A stretch of 64,000 nt of DNA from Rhodoblastus sp963804045. GTDB taxonomy: Bacteria > Pseudomonadota > Alphaproteobacteria > Rhizobiales > Beijerinckiaceae. The notes beneath the pieces are model-generated. The model had not been told where the DNA came from, made no database searches, and saw nothing but the letters and a program-made list of their open reading frames with translations. The translations under genes and the position numbers were made by a program. Positions 8,902 to 16,869 of the stretch are shown here, piece by piece. The DNA is taken from NCBI GenBank assembly GCA_963804045.1, contig CAWDOR010000004.1:233348-297347 (forward strand), written 5' to 3'. Position 1 is the first letter of the stretch; the number at the start of each line of letters is the position of its first letter.

Positions 8902-10179
8902 ATGAACGCCCTCGCCCGCATCCCCTCCCACATCACACCGGCTTTTTCCGCGCTCGGCGATATGGCCGGGATTCTCAACGGTTCGGTCGCTCTGGCGGAT
9001 AAACTGCGCCGGGTTCTGGCGCTGCTGGCGGAACTCGGGCTGACCGAGGGCGGCGTCGCCGCGCTGGAGGACGGGTTCCTGCGCGGCCTCGCCGGCCGCA
9101 ACGCCGAGGCGCCCCCGCAGCGCCTGACCCCGCGTCTGAAAGACTTTTTCAAGCGGGGCGAGGCCGGCCTGCTGCGCAAGGAGCAGCCGCCGACCATTGG
9201 CGCGCCGATCCGGCTTCGCGGCGAGTTCGTCGGCTTGCTGGCGACGCGCGTCGAGGGTCGCCCGGTCACGGATGACGACCTACGATTGTTGACCATCGCC
9301 GCCAATCTGCTCGGCCCCGCATGGGCCTTGGCGCGCGAAAGCTCCGCCAAATCCCCACCCCCGCCCGCTTCGAAAACAATCATCGGCGACAGCAAGCTTT
9401 TGCGCGCCGCGCTGGAAATGGCCCGCCGCATCGCGCCGACCAATCTGCCGGTGCTGCTGCGCGGCGAAAGCGGCACGGGCAAGGAGCTGTTCGCCCAATA
9501 TATCCACGACCATTCGCGGCGGGCGAAAAGGCCTTTCATCAAGGTCAATTGCGCGGCTTTGCCGGAATCCCTGCTCGAAAGCGAATTGTTCGGCCATGAG
9601 CGCGGCGCCTTTTCCGGCGCGGAAAGCGAGCGCAAGGGACGGTTCGAACTGGCGAGCGGCGGCACGCTGCTGCTCGACGAAATCGGCGATATTTCACCCT
9701 CCTTCCAGGCCAAGCTGTTGCGCGTGCTGCAAGAGGGCGAATTCGAGCGCGTCGGCGGCGAAGAGACCCAGAAGGTCGATGTGCGCGTCATCGCCGCCAC
9801 CCACCGCGATCTCGAACAGGCGGTGCGCGCGGAAAACTTCCGCGCCGATCTCTATCATCGCCTCGCCTCGGCGCCGATCTTCCTGCCGGCGCTGCGCGAG
9901 CGACGCGACGACATTCCCCAACTCGCCGCCCATATTCTTGCGCGTTTCAACGCGGAAAACGGTCGTGTCCAGACTTTAAATCCGCGCGTCGAAAACCTGC
10001 TCGGCAAATGCGCCTTTCCCGGAAATATCCGCGAAATGGAAAATTGCCTGCGCGGCGCCGCCGCCATGGCGCGCGGCGAGGAAATCCGCGAGAGCGATTT
10101 CGCCTGCCGCCAGGGTCGCTGCTTTTCCGCCCGCCTGCGCCACGCGCAAAAACTCCACGCCGAAACAATTGCAAGCTGA
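8902..10179 (+). CDS. Second NifA-like AAA+ protein without DNA-binding domain
   Basis: 425 residues. The N-terminus (about 15-145) is a shortened, weakly preserved GAF region. The AAA+ domain (about 160-385) has Walker A GESGTGKE (188-195), a sigma-54 contact loop reading GAFSGA (235-240) instead of GAFTGA, and Walker B LLLDEIGD (257-264). The oxygen-sensing cysteine pattern of rhizobial NifA is complete: C370-x11-C382-x19-C402-x4-C407. The protein then stops after 18 more residues, and nifB starts 12 bases later, so there is no room for the Fis-type helix-turn-helix that NifA normally carries; a frameshift cannot explain its absence. Neighbouring nifU-like and nifB genes place it in the operon. 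It may act from solution, or modulate the complete NifA encoded at 2573; both are inference. Confidence 0.88.
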   Translation: MNALARIPSHITPAFSALGDMAGILNGSVALADKLRRVLALLAELGLTEGGVAALEDGFLRGLAGRNAEAPPQRLTPRLKDFFKRGEAGLLRKEQPPTIGAPIRLRGEFVGLLATRVEGRPVTDDDLRLLTIAANLLGPAWALARESSAKSPPPPASKTIIGDSKLLRAALEMARRIAPTNLPVLLRGESGTGKELFAQYIHDHSRRAKRPFIKVNCAALPESLLESELFGHERGAFSGAESERKGRFELASGGTLLLDEIGDISPSFQAKLLRVLQEGEFERVGGEETQKVDVRVIAATHRDLEQAVRAENFRADLYHRLASAPIFLPALRERRDDIPQLAAHILARFNAENGRVQTLNPRVENLLGKCAFPGNIREMENCLRGAAAMARGEEIRESDFACRQGRCFSARLRHAQKLHAETIAS

Positions 10180-10191
10180 GGAGAGCCGCCG

Positions 10192-11658
10192 ATGATTTCA
10201 CTGGAAGCCCTGATCGACACCGCCCAGACCAAGCAAGCCAAGGCGATCGCGCCCGCTTCCGGCGGTTGTTCCTCGTCAAGCTGCGGCTCGTCCGAAGGGC
10301 CGGACGGGCTTGCCCCGGAAATCTGGGAAAAGGTCAAGGACCATCCCTGCTATTCGGAGGAGGCGCATCATTATTTCGCCCGCATGCATGTCGCGGTGGC
10401 GCCGGCCTGCAACATCCAGTGCAATTACTGCAACCGCAAATATGACTGCGCCAATGAAAGCCGCCCCGGCGTGGTCTCGGAACGGCTGACGCCGGAACAG
10501 GGCGCGAAAAAGGTTTTGGCGGTCGCGGCCAGCGTGCCCCAGCTTTCGGTGCTGGGCATAGCCGGTCCCGGCGACGCGCTCTACGACTGGCGCAAGACCA
10601 AGGCGACCTTCGACGCGGTGGTCAAAGACCTGCCGGACATCAAGCTGTGCATTTCCACCAATGGCCTGGCCCTGCCCGATCATGTCGACGAGATCGTCAA
10701 CATGAACATCGATCACGTCACCATCACCATCAACATGATCGACCCGGAAATCGGCGCGAAAATCTATCCGTGGATTTTCTATAGGCACAAGCGCTACACC
10801 GGCCTGGAGGCCGCGCAAATCCTGCATGAGCGGCAGATGCTCGGGCTCGACATGCTCACCGCGAGGGGCGTGCTGGTCAAGGTCAATTCGGTGCTGATCC
10901 CCGGGATCAACGACGAACACATGATCGAGGTCAACCGCGAGGTCAAAAAGCGCGGCGCCTTCCTGCATAATGTCATGCCGCTGATTTCAGACCCGGCCCA
11001 CGGTACACATTTCGGTCTCACCGGCCAGCGCGGCCCCAATGCCCAGGAGCTGAAAAAGGTCCAGGACGATTGCGAGGGCGGCGCCAAGATGATGCGCCAT
11101 TGCCGCCAGTGCCGCGCCGACGCCGTGGGACTGCTGGGCGAGGATCGCGGCCAGGAATTCACCCTCGACAAGCTGCCTGACCAGATCGAGATCGATTTCA
11201 CCCAGCGCGACGCGTATCGGGCGCAGATCGAACAAAAACGGGAATTGCTGGCCATCGCCAAGGCCGGCGCCAAGCCGGCGCCCGAAGCCGCTCCGGGAAA
11301 AGTTCTGACCGTGGCGGTGGCCACCAAGGGCGACAATCTGATCAACCAGCATTTCGGCCACGCCAAGGAATTCCTGATCTATCGCGCCGACGCTTCGAGC
11401 GTGAAATTTCTGGGCGCGCGCAAGATCGACGACCATTATTGCCAGGGCGGCCTCGGCGAAGACTCGTCGCTCGCCGGCATTATCGACATGCTCGGCGACG
11501 TCGACGTGCTGCTTTGCGCCAAGATCGGCGGCTGCCCCAAGGGCGAGCTGAAACAGGCGGGCATCGAGCCTTCCGACGACTATGCCTATGAATTTATCGA
11601 ACCTTCCATCGCCGCGCTTTACGCCAGGCGCCGGGAAGGCGCGACCGCCGACGCTTGA
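10192..11658 (+). CDS. nifB: FeMo-cofactor biosynthesis radical SAM protein NifB with NifX-like tail
   Basis: NifB fuses two [4Fe-4S] clusters with a SAM-derived carbide to make NifB-co, the first committed step of cofactor synthesis. The protein has 488 residues. The radical SAM motif is C73-x3-C77-x2-C80 (ACNIQCNYCNRKYDC), and HCRQCRADAVGLLGEDR supplies the later cysteine pair. Residues about 375-480 form the C-terminal NifX-like cofactor-binding domain (NQHFGHAKEFLIYRAD, CAKIGGCPKGEL). The start has a GAGGAGAG site six bases upstream. It follows the truncated NifA by 12 bases and precedes fdxN by 20. Confidence 0.97.
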   Translation: MISLEALIDTAQTKQAKAIAPASGGCSSSSCGSSEGPDGLAPEIWEKVKDHPCYSEEAHHYFARMHVAVAPACNIQCNYCNRKYDCANESRPGVVSERLTPEQGAKKVLAVAASVPQLSVLGIAGPGDALYDWRKTKATFDAVVKDLPDIKLCISTNGLALPDHVDEIVNMNIDHVTITINMIDPEIGAKIYPWIFYRHKRYTGLEAAQILHERQMLGLDMLTARGVLVKVNSVLIPGINDEHMIEVNREVKKRGAFLHNVMPLISDPAHGTHFGLTGQRGPNAQELKKVQDDCEGGAKMMRHCRQCRADAVGLLGEDRGQEFTLDKLPDQIEIDFTQRDAYRAQIEQKRELLAIAKAGAKPAPEAAPGKVLTVAVATKGDNLINQHFGHAKEFLIYRADASSVKFLGARKIDDHYCQGGLGEDSSLAGIIDMLGDVDVLLCAKIGGCPKGELKQAGIEPSDDYAYEFIEPSIAALYARRREGATADA

Positions 11659-11678
11659 TCCCAAGAAAGGAAGAACTC

Positions 11679-11867
11679 ATGGCCTATAAAATCATCGCCT
11701 CGCAATGCTCCGCCTGCGGCGCCTGCGAATTCGAATGCCCCAATGCCGCGATCCGCATGAAGGGCGACACATTCATCGTCGACGCCGCCAAATGCACGGA
11801 ATGCGACGGCGACACGCCGCGCTGCGTCGATGTCTGCCCGGTCGAAAACACCTGCGTCAAAGCCTGA
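11679..11867 (+). CDS. fdxN: 2[4Fe-4S] ferredoxin FdxN
   Basis: A 62-residue bacterial-type ferredoxin with two cluster motifs: C10-x2-C13-x2-C16-x3-C20-P and C39-x2-C42-x6-C49-x3-C53-P. The long gap in the second motif is typical of nif-linked ferredoxins, which donate electrons to NifB or to nitrogenase. The ATG at 11679 follows AAAGGAAGAA. The position directly after nifB supports the FdxN assignment. Confidence 0.94.
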   Translation: MAYKIIASQCSACGACEFECPNAAIRMKGDTFIVDAAKCTECDGDTPRCVDVCPVENTCVKA

Positions 11868-11892
11868 TCCCCAAGCCCGAAAGGATTTTTTC

Positions 11893-12246
11893 ATGCTGAT
11901 CCTGACCCGTCCGGCCGTCGCGGCCATCCAGAAATCCATGGTCGCCAATGACAAGCTCGGCCAGGGCGTGCGCATCATGGCCGAGTTAGGAGGCTGCTCC
12001 GGCCCGAAATACGCCATGCGTTTCGAACCCGAACCCGCCGCCAACGATTCCATCATCGAAATTCGCGACGTGCGCGTGTTCATGGACGAGGCCTCGGCGA
12101 CCATTCTGACCGGCGCCACCGTGGATTATTCCGAAGACCCGGAAAATTTCGGCTTCAATTTCGAGCTGGCGCTGCCGACCGAGGAACAGGCCTCCTCCTG
12201 CTCGTCCAAGCCGGCCGGTTCCTGCGGCTGCGGCAAGCCGTCCTGA
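11893..12246 (+). CDS. IscA/HesB-type iron-sulfur protein (nif-associated)
   Basis: A 117-residue A-type carrier that delivers iron-sulfur clusters to apoproteins. C35 lies in ELGGCSGPKY, and the C-terminal pair C111-G-C113 (SCGCG) completes the three-cysteine set of IscA/HesB proteins. An extra SSCSSKPAGS segment precedes the pair. The ATG at 11893 follows AAAGGATTTTTTC; the longer in-frame reading from 11830 overlaps fdxN and is rejected. It is the last recognisable member of the nif operon. Confidence 0.93.
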   Translation: MLILTRPAVAAIQKSMVANDKLGQGVRIMAELGGCSGPKYAMRFEPEPAANDSIIEIRDVRVFMDEASATILTGATVDYSEDPENFGFNFELALPTEEQASSCSSKPAGSCGCGKPS

Positions 12247-12250
12247 GTCC

Positions 12251-12457
12251 GGCGAACGCTCGACGCCGGGCGGCGACCTCTCGCCGCCATGCTTCCAGCG
12301 CTTGCGCTTCGGGCGCAATTTCCTCGGCGAGATCGCCGGGCTCAGAGGCGCGCGCCCCGATTCAAAGGATCCGATCGAAGGCGGCGAGGAACTCGTCGCA
12401 TGGTGGCGCGCGCATGACCAGACTCCGCTAAAAAGCTTCCGAAAATTCCAGCTGTGA
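12251..12457 (+). pseudogene. Possible tail of a lost gene after the IscA-type gene
   Basis: An open frame without a usual start codon that runs into the stop at 12455-12457. Its codons look like genuine coding sequence (G or C in most third positions) and the peptide has ordered character: FGRNFLGEIAGL, then DPIEGGEELVAWWRAHD and TPLKSFRKFQL. I do not recognise the family. It may be the 3' end of a nif-linked gene whose start was deleted, or a short gene with an unusual start. Confidence 0.35.
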
Positions 12458-12982
12458 CTGGTCCAATTTTCGGGGGCAACGTCCGACGGAACCAACGCGA
12501 TGGGCGCTGGAGGAGATTGCCAGGCTTCTGAGCCTGACTCTCATATGTGGCGCCACGGGTTTTCCAACCCCGCGCTTCTGACGGCCGAAGGGATTGCTCG
12601 ACGGCTGGTTATCGACTTTTGGATGCTGCTGGGCGTCGAGACAAGGCCCAATCTTTCCCGCCGAAAGAGCCGCGGCAACACCCAATAGCTTCAACATGAT
12701 AATACTATCGAAGCCGCCTCTCGATTTTTTGCGCGCGGCCTGCATCGATGTCGTCAATTGACGTCCGGCGAACGAACTGAACTCAAACGATAATTATCGA
12801 CAACGAACAGATTGCGAATTTCGCAAATCCGATAGACTCGCCGTCCAAATTTGAACATTTTGCTGCCTCAATCGAATTAACGCGATGTTAAGCAGTTTTC
12901 CTGGGCGGTCCTAAAGACTCAACTGGAACCTGCTTCAGCCGACCGTGGATTCACGCACCCACTTTCGCAAGGCGTCTCCTTC
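12458..12982. other. Gene-free region at the end of the nif island
   Basis: About 525 bases without a convincing gene. It contains a 12-base perfect palindrome, CGTCAATTGACG (12752-12763), and turns AT-rich between about 12770 and 12900, which suits a promoter for the small membrane protein downstream. No terminator is obvious. Confidence 0.4.
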
Positions 12983-13198
12983 ATGCAGCTCGCATTTACC
13001 TGTCTGGCGATCGTCGCGGTCTGGGTGCAAGCCTATCGAGTCCTCCAAGCGAACAACGATCCTTCGATTTGGCGACAGTCGATGACTTTGGTCTTCGCAC
13101 CCATGTTGCTGTTGGCCATTTCGATCGCGGCTTTGATCGCCTGCCTGCACGATGAGGATGAAGCCTTCCGGTCTCGATATCGAGCCGAGGCGAAATAA
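12983..13198 (+). CDS. Small two-helix membrane protein
   Basis: A 71-residue protein with two hydrophobic stretches, about residues 3-20 and 35-55 (TLVFAPMLLLAISIAALIA), joined by a polar loop and ending in a charged tail (HDEDEAFRSRYRAEAK). The ATG has a weak ribosome site (AGGCG). No family recognised. It could equally be a chance open frame; the hydrophobic pattern and the clean intergenic position favour a gene. Confidence 0.45.
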   Translation: MQLAFTCLAIVAVWVQAYRVLQANNDPSIWRQSMTLVFAPMLLLAISIAALIACLHDEDEAFRSRYRAEAK

Positions 13199-13297
13199 CA
13201 GGCGCACGACCGGCGAGGCGCCCCGCATGGCGGTCGCGATCTGAGCGACGAGCGAAAATCGCGATCGCCGGAGACCCGCCCGACCGATGAAATCGCG

Positions 13298-13585
13298 CTA
13301 AAATTCTTTCTTCATCGCAATTTTTGCAAGAATAAATTCGAGTTGCGAACGGTCCACGCAGGCGGATATACGAAGCGGCTCGACGAATTTCACCTCATAG
13401 CACAAGGCCTGCGCGAACACATGGGTGACGACGCCAATGGCGCCCATGGGTATGTCCTTGCCGTTCTCCATAAAAGGCGCGGCGGCGGCGACGAGGTCGC
13501 CTTTCGCCAGAATTATCCGTTCCATCCCGCGCGGCGGCGTCTTGCGTCGGTGTCGGACGACCAATAGCTTCCGCTGCTTGAACAT
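13298..13585 (-). CDS. Small SH3-like protein (DUF4926-type)
   Basis: A 95-residue protein whose second half, GAIGVVTHVFAQALCYEVKF followed by SQLEFI, has the Gly-x-Val-Val and Tyr-x-Val-x-Phe strand pattern seen in DUF4926 and NifZ-type SH3-like folds. The ATG at 13585 is preferred to upstream readings, which run through the next gene in another frame. It lies 73 bases downstream of the IHF-like gene on the same strand. Function unknown. Confidence 0.5.
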   Translation of the reverse strand: MFKQRKLLVVRHRRKTPPRGMERIILAKGDLVAAAAPFMENGKDIPMGAIGVVTHVFAQALCYEVKFVEPLRISACVDRSQLEFILAKIAMKKEF

Positions 13586-13658
13586 CGAATGGATTTTCTC
13601 AAGGTTGCTGGTTTCGCCGGTCGTCCAGGCCTTGGGACATCCGGTCGGCCGCCCATCG

Positions 13659-14048
13659 TCACTCGGCGGCGTCTTTTCGATTGATACGCTGAGTGAATGT
13701 CCGGGAAGGTTTGAAGCGGACAACGCGGCGCGCGGAAACCATGGCGGGCGCGCCATTGCGCGGGTCGCGCGCCGGGCGCGCGGGTTTCGTCCGCACGACG
13801 AATTGCCCAACTCTGCGGATGCTCAGATTTTCGCCCTGCGCCAGAATTTCCGCGATCTGGTCGAAAAACTCGTCGACAATGGCCAGAGCCTCGGCGCGTG
13901 ACAGCGAGGGCACCGCACGAAAAACCGCATTGCGGATATCGACGCGAATGACGGCTTTTCTCGTGACGCTTCGTGTTTTTCTCCCGGGAATTGGGCGGGG
14001 AGCCTCCTGAGCCTGTATAATTTCCGGTGGCGTTCGATTGCTGGTCAT
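13659..14048 (-). CDS. IHF/HU-family DNA-bending protein with N-terminal extension
   Basis: A 129-residue nucleoid protein. From about residue 25 it follows the IHF alpha/HU pattern: TRKAVIRVDIRNAVFR, SRAEALAIVDEFFDQIAEIL, then the beta-arm RDPRNGAPAMVSARRVVRFK and SRTFTQRIN. IHF bends DNA between upstream activator sites and sigma-54 promoters, so its presence next to the nif island is suggestive. The basic, proline-rich N-terminal 25 residues are extra compared with standard IHF. The ATG at 14048 has GCGGGA and GGAG upstream; ATG 14069 is an alternative. It is probably not the main genomic ihfA copy, judging by its divergence. Confidence 0.8.
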   Translation of the reverse strand: MTSNRTPPEIIQAQEAPRPIPGRKTRSVTRKAVIRVDIRNAVFRAVPSLSRAEALAIVDEFFDQIAEILAQGENLSIRRVGQFVVRTKPARPARDPRNGAPAMVSARRVVRFKPSRTFTQRINRKDAAE

Positions 14049-14434
14049 TCCCGCGCAACTCCACTTCATTTGCTCAATAAAACCGCCGCGAACCCTATGA
14101 CCGGAGCGCTGACGAACCTTCAGTCGCCGCGGCCGCATTTTCCGTCCCCTTGAAAAATCCAACGGAATCCCCGGCAGATGTCTCTTCCCGGACCAAACGC
14201 TTTTTCTTCATAAATTTCATATCTGTATACAATGGCTATGGTGTTTTTGATTGTCCGTTTGCGCCAAGCGTTTACCCATTTGCGCCAAAACTCATCCAAA
14301 GCGAGCTTGGCTCCAAGAGCAACGTGGATTGGGATGGCCATCGCCTTATGTAATCGTCAAATCCCTTGACCTTGCCGCTGCGGCGACGCAAATCGATCGG
14401 GCAGTTATCGGTCGCAATCTGGACTTGACCCCGC
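14049..14434. other. Control region between the IHF-like gene and an AraC gene
   Basis: About 385 bases without a gene, AT-rich around 14200-14260. It contains the direct repeats at 14258-14288. The gene on each side starts away from this region, so it should hold two divergent promoters. Confidence 0.4.
14258..14288 (+). promoter_or_regulatory. Direct repeat, candidate AraC-type operator
   Basis: TTTGCGCCAA occurs at 14258-14267 and again at 14279-14288. The repeats are spaced 21 bases start to start, two helical turns, which is the usual geometry for AraC-family half-sites. They lie about 150 bases before the AraC-type gene at 14435. Confidence 0.5.
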
Positions 14435-15511
14435 ATGACCAACGACAACAAGAACAACGGCAACGGTTTTACGCCAAAGCTTCCAGCGTTCGAAAATGCA
14501 AGGGTCGCTTGGCGCTATGTGGCGGGCATGCTCCAGGCCGCCGCCGAAATCGGTGTTGAGCCCGAGTTCACCCGAGCGGTTTTCGGTTTTTCCGCTGACC
14601 CGACGCCCGCGCCCGAGTCCGTCCCTGTCGCCGCCTATCTGACCTTTCTCGAACGCGCGGCGTCTCAAACGGGCGACCCACTCATCGGGTTGCGCCTCGG
14701 CTTGCGCTCGCGCGTCGCGGATCAGGCCGCGTTTCCTTTGCTGCTGATGGCCGCCAGCGACGTGCGCGGCCTTGTTGAACAGGTCTGCCGGTTCGAGTCC
14801 TTGACGCATGATCTATGGCGAACCCAGGTGCTCGTCGAAAACGGAATCGGTAAACTGCGGATCGTCTCGCCTTGGTTCGATCGGCCCGGCGGCCGACAAC
14901 TGGTCTATAGCGCGGCGGCGGGCGCGCGGGCGCAGTCGCGCTGGCTGGTCGGCATCGACCTGCCGGCGCTCGAATTTGCTTGCGCCTATGGCGATTGCGA
15001 CAGCCCGCCAGGAGAATTCGAACGGGTTCTGGGCGCTCCGACCCGGTTCGGGGCGCGACATAACGAGATCTGTTTCCCCGCGGCTTTGCTCGATCTGCCG
15101 CTGCCGACCGCCGACGCCGCCGCTTTCCCGATTTTGCAACAGATCGCCCAAACTCAATTGCGACACGTCTCCGAGGTTCGACGCTCCCCGACAATCGCCG
15201 AATTGCGCGAGCATCTGCGTCGCCAACTGCCGCGCGGAGAGACCAGTTTGGCGGAATGCGCCGCGTCGCTGCGGGTCTCCGAGCGCACCTTGCAACGCAA
15301 ACTTGCCGCGGAAAAGGTTTCATTCAGCGATTTGCTGGCCGAGACGCGTCGCGAGCTCGCCTCGCAATATATGGAAAATCTTGCGCTTACTTCAACGGAA
15401 GTGGCTTATCTGCTTGGCTTCAATCAGCAGAGTTCGTTCAATCGCGCTTTCCGTCACTGGTTCGGAATGTCGCCGACCGAATTCCGTTCTCATCGACAAC
15501 AGATGGACTAA
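14435..15511 (+). CDS. AraC-family regulator with N-terminal arabinose-binding-like domain
   Basis: A 358-residue regulator of the ArgR/OruR type. Residues about 40-215 match the N-terminal ligand domain often labelled Arabinose_bd (FLERAASQTGDPLIGLRLGL, RFESLTHDLW), and about 255-350 hold the double helix-turn-helix (SLRVSERTLQRKLAAEKVSF, VAYLLGFNQQSSFNRAF, WFGMSPTEFR). The ligand is unknown. It resembles the regulator at 16870 closely, including RFEGLCHDL, LPTA and LLGFNEQSSFNKAF, so the two are probably paralogues. Confidence 0.88.
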   Translation: MTNDNKNNGNGFTPKLPAFENARVAWRYVAGMLQAAAEIGVEPEFTRAVFGFSADPTPAPESVPVAAYLTFLERAASQTGDPLIGLRLGLRSRVADQAAFPLLLMAASDVRGLVEQVCRFESLTHDLWRTQVLVENGIGKLRIVSPWFDRPGGRQLVYSAAAGARAQSRWLVGIDLPALEFACAYGDCDSPPGEFERVLGAPTRFGARHNEICFPAALLDLPLPTADAAAFPILQQIAQTQLRHVSEVRRSPTIAELREHLRRQLPRGETSLAECAASLRVSERTLQRKLAAEKVSFSDLLAETRRELASQYMENLALTSTEVAYLLGFNQQSSFNRAFRHWFGMSPTEFRSHRQQMD

Positions 15512-15766
15512 TTTCCTCGCCTCGTTGACGGTTCCCTGGCCTCCAGCCGTCGAAAAGCGGGTTGACCGACGCCGGCGCGCAATTCCACCGCTCGGCGTCA
15601 TTTTTCGATGCGATGCGAAAAGCTCGCTTCTTGGCGGGGAACCACCATAAATTCCGCATCTTACCGCCGTTCCGAGTAATTTTTTCCTTTTAATACAATG
15701 CGCTTGGCGTAATTGGACAAATTTTCTGGCGGATTCCGACAATCCCACACCGAGACAAGAGCTGTA

Positions 15767-16858
15767 ATGGACCTATCAAGTCCACGCGCTGGTCCCGCTT
15801 CCACAAAGGCGGCGCACAATTTCATATTCCGATTGCCGGCCCCGCCAAAAATACAGATGAACTCTTCACGGCAGCCCCTTTCGAAATCGAGCAGCGCTCG
15901 CTCAACGGATCCCACGTTGGCGGCGAGGCGCGAACGCGACCGAAGAATTGGTGTTTCCGCGATTATCGCCAACACCCCGAAAACATCGCCCTCGGAAGAG
16001 GCGACTAAACTCGGCGCCTGTTGGTTTTACTCGCCAGAGGCGCGTCCCTCCAGCCGCATCGAGTTCGCCGCAGCTAGCGACCATGTTCGCTTGATCGCCA
16101 TTGCGAAAGGCGCCGTTCGCATCGAGCATAAAGGGCTTTTCCGCACGCTCCAGGCGCCGCACGGCGCCTTCGTCGCGCCCAGCACGGAATTCGTCCTCCA
16201 TGCAATTCGATCGACGCGAATTCAGATCGTCCTCGCGCCAAGCAAAAGCGTAGACCGGGAACTCGGCGCCATCGGCGCCCGACTCGACTGCGCCCGGTTC
16301 GGTCTACACTCCGGTCTTGACGATCTCACTGCCTCCGACGCGAGGATGATGGACGTCCTCCGGCTGATTTCCGCCGATATCGACAATCCAAGCGCGGCGA
16401 CGCTGAGCGAAGGCTATCGCCGCGCCCTGGGCCAGCTTGTCATCGCTTCAACCGCCGCTCGAATCGCGCGGGCCGTCGATGGAAACGATCAAAAAGACCG
16501 AGAAACAGCGCCAATACCGCAGACCATGCAAATTTGCCTGGCCTATATTGAACGCAACCATGCTCAACCCATCCGCCTCACCGCGCTGGCCGGGGTCGCT
16601 GGCGTAACCTTGCGCACTCTGCAAATTCATTTCCGACGGCAATTCGGCTGCACCATATCGGATTATATCCGCAATTATCGCCTGCAACAGGCGCACCAAA
16701 TGCTCAGCGCCGCGAGCGCCGGCGATACCGTCTCGGCTATCGCCCGGTTTTCAGGATTTGATCATCTCGGCGATTTTGCGTCTGTGTTCCGCGCGAGATA
16801 CGGAATTCGGCCCAGCGAAGTGCTGCGCCACGCGCTGCGCCGCAGCGCCGCTGACTGA
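15767..16858 (+). CDS. AraC-family regulator, AraC_binding_2 type
   Basis: A 363-residue regulator with a cupin-like N-terminal region (about 90-180: RLIAIAKGAVRIEHKG, GAFVAPSTEFVLHA) and a C-terminal AraC DNA-binding domain (about 255-355: CLAYIERNHAQPIRLTALAG, TLRTLQIHFRRQFG, FSGFDHLGDFASVFRARYG). This differs in architecture from the two flanking AraC genes. The ATG at 15767 is chosen over 15713; the first 60 residues are low in conservation, so a later start at 15857 is possible. It converges with the next AraC gene, with 11 bases between the stops. Confidence 0.83.
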   Translation: MDLSSPRAGPASTKAAHNFIFRLPAPPKIQMNSSRQPLSKSSSARSTDPTLAARRERDRRIGVSAIIANTPKTSPSEEATKLGACWFYSPEARPSSRIEFAAASDHVRLIAIAKGAVRIEHKGLFRTLQAPHGAFVAPSTEFVLHAIRSTRIQIVLAPSKSVDRELGAIGARLDCARFGLHSGLDDLTASDARMMDVLRLISADIDNPSAATLSEGYRRALGQLVIASTAARIARAVDGNDQKDRETAPIPQTMQICLAYIERNHAQPIRLTALAGVAGVTLRTLQIHFRRQFGCTISDYIRNYRLQQAHQMLSAASAGDTVSAIARFSGFDHLGDFASVFRARYGIRPSEVLRHALRRSAAD

Positions 16859-16869
16859 CGAGTTGCGGA

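Noticed and set aside
12428..12757. 109-codon minus-strand open frame after the nif island
   Set aside because: Poor ribosome site, overlaps other weak frames, and has no clear signal peptide or family pattern.
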